NCBI GenBank assembly: GCA_023313575.1
Contig: JAJTTP010000003.1
Coordinates: 496,001-560,000, forward strand
DNA: 64,000 nucleotides
Direction of reading: 5' to 3'
Source: Eutypella sp. D-1
Lineage: Eukaryota > Ascomycota > Sordariomycetes > Xylariales > Diatrypaceae
The notes under the pieces were generated by a model. It made no database searches. It saw only the letters and a program-made list of their open reading frames with translations, and was not told the origin of the DNA. Made by a program: the position numbers and the translations under genes. Numbering within the stretch: the stretch's first letter is position 1; every line of letters begins with the position of its first letter. Of the stretch, positions 1-9,729 are shown in pieces.

Positions 1-1075
1 GAAACCAACCCCCCCCCCCCTTTTCGCGCCCGCGCGTGTCATGCACGCATGCTAAAAGCTATGCGCCAGCACAACAGGATAAAGGGGACCCGCCCCGAGC
101 TTCCCGGCCGGAGACAGAAAGCAACGAAGAATTTGGAGCGTCCGGGGCAGGGCATCACCTGACTATGTGGATTTTTCTCACATCTAAATGGAAAGAGAGA
201 AGAAATAAAAAAGAGCAAAGCGGAAAATCCATCATTGTGTGAAACTATGTACCTATGTGGGCGAGAGAGACAGAAAAAAAGAATGGACACCGCAGTAGAT
301 ACGTAGTCCGTCCTCCGTCCTTTCTTTTCCGCGACGGATCCCGGCTGTCACTCCGAAAACTCCGCCATACCTCCGATACCTATCCACGGATGTGTCTTTC
401 AAATCTACCTACCTATGGTAGATATGACCCAATACCACAGTCGGTACCTGGAAACGACGTTATCGTAGGACTAACCGTCCGTGCGCTCTTACCTACCTAC
501 CTACCTGGGTAATCTCCATATTGTTTGTGCCACATGGCACCGTCGAGAGCGGACACGACGATGCCATTGTTGCAAGGTCTCGTTATTTGCATTGGGGTTG
601 GGGTTGGTTGGCCTCTTATCTTCGCATCGCGCGCAGCGGCGAGACCTCATAAGAGCACTGCACGATGCACTATGCTATATTATCTCTATTATCTCGCTCG
701 TGTTCATTGTGACGTGGACAGGTGCCGTGCTATGCCACGATTTATTAATGTATATGTATGTGTGTATGTGTGTATGTGTATAGACCCAGTCCCCTCCGCT
801 GTCTATACACAAGAAAGACGCCCGATTCATTATCTAGAGGATTAGGAGTGAGTGCAGGGGTAGATAGGTATCGAGGACAATACATCTAGATTCTCCATGG
901 CTTATGGGCCAGTTCTGAGTAGGAAACATAGTACTGCCAGTTACCAAAATCAACTACGTAGTAAAGGCTAACAAGGGAACAAACAGAGGAAGAAGGAGAA
1001 AACCAGCTCGTATTTCAACATGCTTTAAACAAGGAGCGTACACAGTAACCTTAAGTATCGATCTCTATCAACTGT
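1..1075. other. Intergenic, no gene recognised
   Basis: No open frame here resembles a known protein and the small frames have no codon bias. The stretch opens with a run of C at about 8-20. It has a CCTA-type microsatellite near 489-507 (four tandem ACCT-like units) and a TATG/TGTG-rich tract near 750-780. It lies downstream of the minus-strand gene that ends at 1076, so its right end probably holds that gene's 3' UTR. Confidence 0.6.
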
Positions 1076-1978
1076 TTATTTCTTCAAGATGTCCGAGTCG
1101 CGACTATCCAGCGCGATCATGTATCCGGGGGAATGCGACATGATGACGCCCTCCAAACCAGCCCGCATGACAGCCTCCTGCGGCGTGACGCCGCAGCCCC
1201 AGAACACGGGAACCAACTCCTCCGAGCCCTCATACGCGCCCAACTTCCGCCCGTCCCGGGCGAGGGGCACATCCCCCCAATCAGGCACGTCGATGTCCGC
1301 GATCCCCAGGGCGCGGAGGGCATCCCAGCCCCAAGCAATCGGCTCGCCGTGCGTCGCCACGTAGGGCCGCGTGATATCGCGCACCGTCTCGACGTCCGCG
1401 GCCCGGTAGGCCCGCATCGAGACCACGTAGGTGCCGCCGGTGAAGACGCCGGCGGGACACAGCGGCACGCTGGTGCGGTACATGGCGATGTTGCGGCCGA
1501 GCGTAGTGTGCAGCGGGGTCAGCCCGGCGTCCGCGAGCGCCGTCTCGAAGCTGTACGAGCACCCGACCAGGAAGGCGACATGGTCGGGCGTCCAGTCGTC
1601 CACGATGTCGCGCGCGTCCCGCTTCGCCAGCTTTGAATCCACGTACACGTTATACCGCGGGATGTCGCGCCGGATGTCGGCGTCCGCGCCCAGGATCGCG
1701 TGCCCGTCTGGCACGGACCCCAGGTGCGACGTCACGGCGTCCCAGACCCCGGGGCCCGCGGACTCGGCGATCAGCGGGCAGGGGACCGGGTTCCGGGCGC
1801 ACAGGATGCGGAAGTCCGAGGCGTAGCGCGAGGGCAGCGCGATCAGGTTCGCCTGTAGGTAGGTCGGCGCAAGACCCGACGTCGGGGGACACTCGTGGTT
1901 TCGGGCGAACAGCCGGACGTCCCTCCCGGTCTTGAGGGAGTCGAGAGACACGGCCGCGGAAGAATTGTTCTGAGCCAT
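1076..1978 (-). CDS. DUF1445 / D-glutamate cyclase-like hydro-lyase
   Basis: Single-exon gene of 300 aa. It reads as a member of the DUF1445 (UPF0317) family, which includes mammalian mitochondrial D-glutamate cyclase and bacterial putative hydro-lyases. Visible family motifs in order are PTSGLAPTYLQANL near the N-terminus, FLVGCSYSFE in the middle, PLCPAGVFTGGTYVVSMR, then VFWGCGVTPQEA and a C-terminal HSPGYM segment. Length matches the family (about 270-310 aa). The frame stays open upstream to a GTG at 2011, but the first ATG is at 1978 (MAQNN) with A at -3, so I start there. No targeting peptide is obvious. The exact substrate in fungi is not known from sequence; conversion of D-glutamate to 5-oxo-D-proline is inferred from the family only. 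It stands alone, facing away from the membrane-protein gene at 3107. Confidence 0.88.
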   Translation of the reverse strand: MAQNNSSAAVSLDSLKTGRDVRLFARNHECPPTSGLAPTYLQANLIALPSRYASDFRILCARNPVPCPLIAESAGPGVWDAVTSHLGSVPDGHAILGADADIRRDIPRYNVYVDSKLAKRDARDIVDDWTPDHVAFLVGCSYSFETALADAGLTPLHTTLGRNIAMYRTSVPLCPAGVFTGGTYVVSMRAYRAADVETVRDITRPYVATHGEPIAWGWDALRALGIADIDVPDWGDVPLARDGRKLGAYEGSEELVPVFWGCGVTPQEAVMRAGLEGVIMSHSPGYMIALDSRDSDILKK

Positions 1979-3106
1979 CGTGCTGCTGCAAGAATAGACT
2001 GCCAGAGTCACCTAGAGTTGAAATGGGTTGATCCAGCAAGATGGCATAACCCTCATCGCTCGGACTGCTATTTATTAACTTCTTTTGACATGTCATCTTC
2101 AGATGGCAATTCACCGGCCGCCTCTCACCGGCGATGGGCGGACTTGCGCCTCCGCGTTTATTGTGTGGAGTATGACAACCCCATCTTCCCAAATCCCGTG
2201 GTGGAGCTCCGCTGGGTTAGCCGGATCGGATTCCTTTATGATTCGTCGATGGGGTTGCCCAACTGTGCCACTAGGGACGTCCGCCTGACAACTCGGCAAG
2301 GGAGGGAGGAGCCGGACCTTCATCCTCCTACCTAGGGATGTTATACTAAGGGCGCACATACTTTAATGGCGGACATGCGCCTGATATAGGACTTGTGCGA
2401 GGTAAGTTTGGCCGTCATCATCAACATGTATTAGAGTATGGTCTCATACAAATCAGTTCATTGGCCTGAGCTAGATTCAAAGATTTGAACATGGGAACAA
2501 CCATGCAGGTCGATAGCTTTCAGGGGCGGCCGTGTGGGCGTTTAACCCCTTGTCAAGCATATAAAATACATGTTTACCATTTACGCCGGTCGGCCGCGAT
2601 GGTTTGGTCAAGGATAAGCTCCTGCTTCAGCACAAAAAGATCATACATATCCAGCGTAACCTCCTATACCCATAGTAGATTTTTTTTTTCTTAGGGGCAA
2701 GCAAATGTTGTACATCGATGATTCCTCGAGTTGAACACAATAGGTCAGTATATTACTTCATCAATTTGCAAACCCTGAATGACGCAGCTTTCGTATCACA
2801 TCATAGTAATCTGTCGACTCGAAGCTGTCGACCCTGAATAAAGTTAACCTTAGACAATGGACATATGTGCCGATATTATGGCTTTGTAGCGGTAATTGGT
2901 CATAAAGGGCCATTCACTCTTTGTGAGATGAGTTCCGTGGGAAATGCCGGCTCTTTCTCTCGAAGTTCTTTCAACTAGACGAAAACATCTAACCAAGCTT
3001 ATACGTAACTATGTGCTATACAACTCTGTCACAGTCTCGAAGACTCAAAACTTCTCGCAACACCAATTCACTAATAACGGCCGCAAGGTAAGACCAACTG
3101 CTAACG
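1979..3106. other. Divergent intergenic region
   Basis: Lies between two divergently transcribed genes (minus gene starting at 1978, plus gene starting at 3107) and so should carry both promoters. Only short frames without family resemblance are present. A T-run is at about 2681-2691. No unambiguous TATA box or other regulatory site can be named. Confidence 0.5.
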
Positions 3107-4438
3107 ATGGACGCAGCGGATGAAGAAAGAAACGAAGAGGACGAAGTAGAGGAAGGCCTTATCCAACTCCGAGATCTCCTCATCATTTTACAGCACAACG
3201 GAGAAGAAGTCGATGACCGAATACTACCGGACGAGTACATCGGTCCAGAGTCCTATTCGCTTCACGCGAAAGATCCGCCCCTATTATTCAATCTAAATTG
3301 GGCATGGTATCTCGCCATCTGTTTCGTGGCCCTCTTAGCCGTACATTTCGAGATCGACACCGGCTGGCTGCTCAAGCGCGGTTACCTGCATTTCGCGTGC
3401 AGGATCATCTCCAACGTGACGGCGACGCTGACGATTGCGGTCCTGAGCACGGTGGTATACGACATCCTGGGGGCCTGCGCCGAGTTCGCCAGGAGGCAGA
3501 TTTTCCGGCTAATTCGCCACTTTATGGTGCGCCAATGGCGCAAGCTGGAAAGAACGGATGAACATGGCCTCCGCGTACGACCCTGGTACTTTCCCCAAGT
3601 GGTCTCCGATTTCTTGTCGAGCGCCACACTGACGTACCTCGACTTCGTTCTACTTGTCCTGCTCGTGCTAATCAAGACGTTTGGCGGGAGGTTCTTGGGA
3701 TGGGTGACTGTCTATGCGGAAAGCATGAGGTGGCTGTTCTCTGACGACCTTTTTGCTCGAACCTTGAGCACCTCAGTCATATCCGTTCCTGGCACGCTGG
3801 AACAAGCCGGTATCGACTTCTTAGTCTGGGAAGTTCTACCCCAGATCCTGCTGCAAACTCTTGGAGCCGCCACCTTCTACTCGATCGGCTTGCTTTTTTC
3901 AGTAAAGGCGGAGGAACCGGTGATCTTTGGCGAAGAGCGCAGAGATGTTCTCAGCCAATGCATCTATTTCCTTCTCCGGGCAGCAGCTGCACATACCATG
4001 GCCGGGACGGCATATCAACTCGTTACTATAGCGCTGGCGATGGTCGAAACAAGGCCAGAATATCATATGTTGTTTAACCTTCTTCCGTCTTGGAGTTTCC
4101 CCATTCCGGTTCGGGGTGTGCTCCGATTTCTCCTCAACCAAATCTCGATAGCCGCTATCTGTTATAATGTTATGGCATCGATTCTTCTCTACGGCTTTCA
4201 CGTCCTAGTGGGGCTTCTCTGCCGCGTAGCCATCATCGCCCTCTGGCCATTCTGGCGCCCATACGTTGCATGGCTCACGTACTTTAACAATCACGGGCTG
4301 GCCTTGTTCTGGCCTGTACTGAAAGCGACTGCAGTGCATGACACATCCATCATACACTGGATCTACCAGCAACGAGCATTGATGACACTTTTATTCGGTG
4401 TGAGCACTTCTTGGCCGACGAGAACAACGAACCATTAA
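3107..4438 (+). CDS. Unrecognised multi-pass membrane protein
   Basis: Uninterrupted frame of 443 aa beginning ATGGACGC. I do not recognise the family. The N-terminal 35 residues are strongly acidic (a Glu/Asp-rich stretch after MDAADEERNEEDEVEEG) and probably cytosolic. There follow at least seven hydrophobic segments: about residues 65-83 (LNWAWYLAICFVALLAVHF), 100-120, 173-193 (TYLDFVLLVLLVLIKTFGG), 240-266, 288-312, 347-372 and 372-392. A basic segment (RRQIFRLIRHFMVRQWRKLE, about 127-147) separates the second and third. No signal peptide, catalytic motif or cofactor site is visible. Codon use and frame length argue for a real gene; long open frames containing many hydrophobic segments are unlikely by chance. 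It could be an endoplasmic-reticulum or nuclear-envelope protein, but that is speculation. Confidence 0.75.
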   Translation: MDAADEERNEEDEVEEGLIQLRDLLIILQHNGEEVDDRILPDEYIGPESYSLHAKDPPLLFNLNWAWYLAICFVALLAVHFEIDTGWLLKRGYLHFACRIISNVTATLTIAVLSTVVYDILGACAEFARRQIFRLIRHFMVRQWRKLERTDEHGLRVRPWYFPQVVSDFLSSATLTYLDFVLLVLLVLIKTFGGRFLGWVTVYAESMRWLFSDDLFARTLSTSVISVPGTLEQAGIDFLVWEVLPQILLQTLGAATFYSIGLLFSVKAEEPVIFGEERRDVLSQCIYFLLRAAAAHTMAGTAYQLVTIALAMVETRPEYHMLFNLLPSWSFPIPVRGVLRFLLNQISIAAICYNVMASILLYGFHVLVGLLCRVAIIALWPFWRPYVAWLTYFNNHGLALFWPVLKATAVHDTSIIHWIYQQRALMTLLFGVSTSWPTRTTNH

Positions 4439-4876
4439 TCGCATATCAGCAGACATCTCTTCGGAATTAGGTCGAAACAAGACGATATAGTTAAATGCGC
4501 CTCGGCGATAAAAAACACGCAAATACCGGGTCTACTTGGTCAGAATTATTATGAGATATCGATGCAAGCAGAATATATAGATATGTTTCACTAGTCTCTA
4601 GCTTCAAGTGACAAAGCGAGGTACCCTTTATTATGGTCAAACCTCCTAGCCGCATATCCCCTCATTTATTAGGTCCCATGAGAAATCTATGTCATCTTAT
4701 AACTTTTATTATACGTGAACAGCAGGTAGGAAGGACAGTCACTTCAAGATAAAGAATATAGCATTGATATAAGCGACCTCCACTAAGGTTGTATAATATG
4801 TACAGTAGAATAATATCTCAGAGCCCACTATGTGAAATACCTAGGGGCGCTGTTGAGTAATTGTGAGATTACCAGC
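4439..4876. other. Convergent intergenic region
   Basis: Separates the 3' ends of two convergent genes (plus gene ending 4438, minus gene ending 4877). AT-rich, no coding potential. Presumably the two 3' UTRs and polyadenylation regions. Confidence 0.6.
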
Positions 4877-5935
4877 TCAAGCGTTGACGCACTGAGCATA
4901 GTAGGGGTTCCATTCCTTACAGGAGCCCTCCTGGCAGGTAGTTGGGCCAGTCCAGTTAATGCCACCACATTGACCATACAGAGTCGCAGCGGCAACGCCA
5001 GTGCCGGCAGTGGCGGTCGGTGCAGCGGTCTTCGTCCGGGTGACTAAAGTGGTGGGAATAGTGGTTGGGGCGGTAGTCGGTGCGACAGTTGGTTCGACAG
5101 CCGGTTCATCAGTAGATACAGCCGTGGTAGGCACGGCGGTGGTAGGCTCGGTTGTGGGAGTTGCGACAGGAGTAGTGGCAACACTGGTCTGCGGAGCAGA
5201 GGTAGGGGCAGGATTGCTGCCTCCAGCAGCTGCAGACCAGATACCGGGACCTGGAATCGGATAAGACGTGTATCCACCGTAGAGGTTGAAGAGAATGCCA
5301 GGCTCCTCAGCATCGTACGAGGTAACAATGTCGTAGTTTTGGTCGGGAACGGTGGAGCCCGTGCCCGTCAGCTCGACTTGAACGCAAGATGGGTAGAACT
5401 GGCTACCACGACCACTCGTGAACAAAGCATCGGCTTCGTGCAGGCCAATGATCTCCTGGCGGATTAGGTACTTCCCGGCTGCTAGGGAAGACGGAACAGT
5501 GAAGTCCCTCTTGCCGCCATTTGCGACAAGCTTCTCAACGGCCCACTTGGTGCCATCATATCCTTCTTCGTCGATCTTGGACCAAATAGCTCCAGAAGCA
5601 TCGCCGCTGGTGTAGGGGGCAATATAAGTAATGACGGGACCTAAATGGGAAAGATCAATGATGTCGTCGTTGCGAGTGTTGTGATACCACTCGAAGCTGA
5701 GGGTGTCGCCAGCAGCAGCTGAAACGAAACTGGGAGCTTCCTTGCCGCCATTGTCGTTGCAGGCCATGGCGGGACTTCCCAGATCCTTAATGGGGCTGTT
5801 GCTTGACGGCGATCGAATATATTGGTTTCTACCGTCGCCCTGATCCTCGCCGTTGACCCAGACAGCGAACATGGTGCTATGTGCCGAGGCGATTCCGACA
5901 AGAGATGCCGCGGAAGCAAGGAATGTGAAAAGCAT
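4877..5935 (-). CDS. AA9 lytic polysaccharide monooxygenase with CBM1
   Basis: Intronless, 352 aa. It is a secreted copper enzyme that oxidatively cleaves cellulose or related beta-1,4-glucans (AA9, formerly GH61). Residues 1-18 form a signal peptide ending IASA; cleavage leaves His19 as the mature N-terminus, the first ligand of the copper histidine brace. The second brace ligand is His97 in LSHLGP, and the axial tyrosine is Tyr181 in QFYPSCVQV with the conserved Gln179; His166 (GLHEAD) is the usual second-sphere residue. A Pro/Thr/Val-rich linker (about 241-312) leads to a C-terminal fungal cellulose-binding module at about 317-352 ([18 protein letters not shown], then [11 protein letters not shown]) with the expected cysteines and aromatics. 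Motifs and domain order are complete, so the enzyme is probably active. Regiospecificity cannot be read from sequence. Confidence 0.96.
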   Translation of the reverse strand: MLFTFLASAASLVGIASAHSTMFAVWVNGEDQGDGRNQYIRSPSSNSPIKDLGSPAMACNDNGGKEAPSFVSAAAGDTLSFEWYHNTRNDDIIDLSHLGPVITYIAPYTSGDASGAIWSKIDEEGYDGTKWAVEKLVANGGKRDFTVPSSLAAGKYLIRQEIIGLHEADALFTSGRGSQFYPSCVQVELTGTGSTVPDQNYDIVTSYDAEEPGILFNLYGGYTSYPIPGPGIWSAAAGGSNPAPTSAPQTSVATTPVATPTTEPTTAVPTTAVSTDEPAVEPTVAPTTAPTTIPTTLVTRTKTAAPTATAGTGVAAATLYGQCGGINWTGPTTCQEGSCKEWNPYYAQCVNA

Positions 5936-7474
5936 CTTGAGAGATAATCTTAGATATAAAGAGAGAACGTTTATAGTGAGAGTGTCAACTCAAATAGAAA
6001 CAGCTTCAAAGCGTGAGAAACGAATGGCCTGGCGCTGCCAGTAAAATGACAGAAATAATGTAAAGGAAGGTAAAAGTGATGATGATGCTGCCTTTTCTGA
6101 GCAAGGTGGGCGTTAATGGATGGGCAGTCCGGCCTCCTTTATACAACAGAGGTCGAAGACATCCTGTCTAGGTCCCATGTCGACGTCGTCAAAGACTCGA
6201 AATCTCGATGCTGTAAGTCGTATCAGTAAACGGCCCGCCAAATCGAGGCTCGACTTCAAAACTTCTCGGTTATTGGATGACGAGGAACATACTTTAGTTG
6301 TTAAAGCGTGAAACATAGCGACTATAAGACTATAACTAGTCAAAACGCCACATCGCTTGCGGGATAAACGTCCAAATACAGCATGGCCTAGATCTCAGAA
6401 GGCCGAGGCGCAAACCTACGCCTTAATATCCTACCTCTGTCGTGCGTCTTAACTCTCTGGTAAAACATTTTGCATTATGTCGACGGCTCGATCAACTCGT
6501 GCCATTCTCATCGCTGCAATCAGGGGAAACCGGGGCGGTGGTTCAACAGGTGGAGTTGACTCGGATCGCCCCGAAACCGCCAAGGCCACGTGGTGGGCCT
6601 CACTATTTATATTCAGGGGAATGGGAGCGGAAAGCCTAGCTAAAAGCAGCTAGGGGATACGCAGTCCTTGCACACATCTTTTTAGGGGATGATCATGCAG
6701 GGCTCTCTATAGGGGGTTAAATGATATGATGATGAGGTGTTTCTCTCTTCAATCCATCCCACATATGTACTATGGAAAACGGACACTGGACATTCTGTGA
6801 AACTGAATGCGTATCCTTGGGAAGCATCGTATGTCGAAGGGCGACTATAACTATTCCTAAAAATTTTTATCTTCACATATAACACGCTTGTGATTTGCAT
6901 TTCATGCAAGCAAGGAGGCGGTACATCAACACATGTATCTTTAAGCATTGTGTTTGCCATCCCATGTCGTCGACCTGATAAACAAACTAGTAAAGTTCTC
7001 CGCAAGACCCGGGCTCATCATGCTCAAGAAGGGTGTTATTCGTGGAACAATAGTATGGCCTAGAAAGAGCGCATTACCTTTATATCCACAGTATAATATG
7101 TCTGAGACATAGGAGATAGAATTAACTTCATTTGGCTTCATCTCCCTGCGTATGCTATCTAACCTACATGGGTCTCTTCATCCAGATTGTTCTATCGAGT
7201 GAATCCCTAGCACCAAAACCAGCATCGTGGGACCACCGTTGTTTCCCTCTGTGCCACTAAACACGGAGATACAATATGGCTAATCAATGAAATTCCCTCT
7301 CCATGATAGCTAAAACAGAATACTCCTACTAGGTATTAGGCAACATGCTAATATGCCTACTGTATATGAGTATATGCGGATAGGATATGTGGTGGTTTAT
7401 ACTAACCCTGTAATTTGGGCCTTTAATAGCGATCAGGCGTGGCGTCCGCTAGGATTTGACCTAACAGTACCGCC
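5936..7474. other. Intergenic between AA9 gene and Zn2Cys6 gene
   Basis: Contains the promoter of the AA9 gene (right of 5935) and the 3' region of the regulator gene ending at 7475. Several 60-110 aa frames exist (for example 6682-7005 and 6941-7141 on the minus strand), but none resembles a known family or carries splice signals joining them. No regulatory element can be assigned with confidence. Confidence 0.5.
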
Positions 7475-8313
7475 TCATGGCCAGAAGATTGCATTGTTCT
7501 GAGCCTGAGTATATTGTGGGATACCCCTTTCTTTCAGCTGTACCGATGTACCCACAGTGAAGAGTGTCGATGCCGAGTTGGCATGATCAACGACGGGATC
7601 ATTGTAGTATGTCAAGTCAATCGGGTTCGCATGATAATATGCCTCAGCTGTAGGCACTGATGCCCAAAAGTCGCGGATGCCTATCGAATAGCTGCAACAT
7701 TCATCGGCAACCAAAATCGGCGGCTCATAAAGAGACTTGATGTCCCCTATTAAGTCTGGTGGAGAAGTCGGTGGGAACTCTAGAAAGCGCGCTTCCGGGC
7801 TGGCCTTCGCCAGATCTGTACGTAACATCGCGGACCGTGGCTCTGGTTCATGTGGATCTTGTGGTTGGCCATCGTCTTGTTCATGATGCAGACAAAGCAC
7901 CGACTCGTAGGTGTTCCCCTTGGAATTGTGACGAAGAGGCTTGGGTTGATGTGAATGGGTCTCCGTCCTATCTATCCGCTGTCTTTTCCTGATACGTCCA
8001 AGCCGAGGAGATTCGATGCGTTTGCTTGCCCTCCGCACATCTCGACTATGAGCGGAAGGGGAATATATACATCTGGAACTGGCAGCCTCGCACCTATCGC
8101 ATCCCGTTCTCTGTCCGCTGCACCGTAGCTTTATTTCAGTAAGCAAAAATGACTCTGATATACTTGGCTTAATTAGAAGCGAAATCTGACCTTCTTCGCC
8201 CGGCAAAAGTCGCAGGCTATCCGCTGTGATAGCCCATCACCTAAGACACTCCCTGTGCGGTCGATAAACTGAGCCTCGCGGGTTTGATGATGGATCTTGA
8301 GTGTCCCAAACAT
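7475..8313 (-). CDS. Short Zn(II)2Cys6 transcription factor
   Basis: Two exons: 8313-8191 and 8128-7475, joined across a 62-nt intron (8190-8129; donor GTCAGA, acceptor AATAAAG). The product is 258 aa. The intron splits the binuclear zinc cluster: exon 1 supplies Cys34 and Cys37 (ACDFCRAKK) and exon 2 supplies Cys44, Cys51, Cys54 and Cys61 (LRCSGQRTGC, DRCEAASSRC). Together they make a perfect CX2CX6CX6CX2CX6C fungal DNA-binding motif, which is the main proof of the join. An in-frame stop lies nine bases before the ATG at 8313, fixing the start. A basic segment (RRASKR, RIRKRQR) follows as a likely nuclear signal. The remaining about 150 residues show no fungal-specific transcription factor middle domain, so the protein is short for its class: either a small regulator or truncated at the 3' end. 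Target genes are unknown. Confidence 0.82.
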
Positions 8314-8381
8314 ACTGTTTCGCTACCCTCGGGGATTCAAGGCTTAGACGAGTTACTGCGTAGGTATACGTGGTGCAGACT

Positions 8382-8436
8382 GACATGGAAAAGACATGGA
8401 AAAGACATGGAAAAGACATGGAAAAGACATGGAAAA
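8382..8436. repeat. 11-bp minisatellite, five units
   Basis: Five perfect tandem copies of GACATGGAAAA (reading TTTTCCATGTC on the minus strand), starting 69 bp upstream of the Zn2Cys6 start codon at 8313. On the gene's sense strand each unit carries an ATG, and because 11 is not a multiple of three the copies put ATGs in all three frames. One of them opens a 70-codon frame (8449-8237) that overlaps the real start out of frame. Confidence 0.97.
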
Positions 8437-9335
8437 GACTATTGAACACAGCCTACGGCCGACTGAATGGCATTGCATCATGCACATATATAGGTGTGTA
8501 CTTACCTTAGTTTGCCTCCCAGGGGCCTAGTGTACTCTGTATCTCCCTCATCAGCTAAGTTGGAGAACTGCAGCCACATAATATCTTCAATGCATGCGGA
8601 AATTTCCACATCGAAGTGTTCCGTCTATGTGCATGTCATTTCGGTTTATACCCACTACCATGCCACTTCTTTCTTTGAGCTGCGGGGGATCGACCGTTAA
8701 TTGCCGTTCAATGTCCATCCTGCCTCGAAGCTGTGCGGTTGGCTGCAGGGACTAGCCACGATGGCCGCCTTACTGCATGACATACCTGCAACATCGGATA
8801 AGAATGACAAGAACAGCAGTGTTTAAACAACTCAGCCTTGCTACTCTTCAAGAGAGCGGGTGTGGCAACATCCCAGAGTTCGACACCGATGTAAGCCTCA
8901 ACGTCACCAGACTTCAGGTGCCTATCTCTCCTGAAACTCATAATGAACAAGGGCGGTGCAATTGAAGACCGTCTTACAGAGCCGTGCTTATATCACAGGT
9001 TTCCACCAAACCCCAATACCTAATAGAGCTCATGTTTTTCCCGGTGACGGGATTATAGTGCTATTGATCTCCCAAACTGAAACTCCTACTTCACCAAGTG
9101 CTTTCAGCTATTAGTGTTGGTGGTGGCAAGAAGCAGTACGCTCTCTGTCACTTATTGTAGTTCATTCTTTATGATTGGCCTTGACTGTTCTTGCGGGTTC
9201 GCGCTGTGCCTCACGTTTCAGCAATCACAGCTTGCAACCTCGCCCCCAATGCCAAGCCATTGCACCTATTACACCTTGCTTGAGACGGTGGTGTAGTGGG
9301 AATATCGATTTTATACTCTGGATTCTCAACTCTAG

Positions 9336-9729
9336 TCACATATTAATGTGCTCAGAGAGTTTGGGAGGGGCTTCTCCGATCAGTACCTTCATCGCCATCG
9401 TCGGCTTCAGCATCGATATCAAAATTGCAATCATGATAGCCAATCTAGACAACGACTCGGAAAACCCGACTAAAAGTGTGCTCTTTTCCTTGTCGATACA
9501 CACTATCAATACCGCAATGGTAAGTCCAAATATCAAGAACACCCATTATGCACACCGCGAAGATCAGGATGCCAAGCTCAGCGCAACAGAGTGGGCATAT
9601 CATGAAAGAATAATTACATGTATTGATATGTAATACGTTCTGGAACACCGGAGAGCCAAGAAGTACTGCAGCATACCATACATTCCCGATGCGCTGTTCG
9701 TGTATTGGTGGGTGTTGATAGTCAGCCAA
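9336..9729 (-). other. Two overlapping weak frames, possible gene relic
   Basis: Two minus-strand frames overlap: 9729-9445 (94 aa, with a hydrophobic CPLCCAELGILIFAVCIMGV segment) and 9542-9336 (68 aa, hydrophobic stretches LIFGLTIAVLIVC and LAIMIAILISML). Their hydrophobic stretches would line up as one protein if a frameshift or unseen splice near 9540 were allowed. No family is recognised and no convincing donor/acceptor pair was found. This may be a decayed membrane-protein gene or chance. Confidence 0.2.

Noticed and set aside
1133..2192. Frames of 131-180 aa overlapping the DUF1445 gene
   Set aside because: Low-complexity Arg/Pro-rich translations in other frames of a GC-rich gene; no conserved motif.
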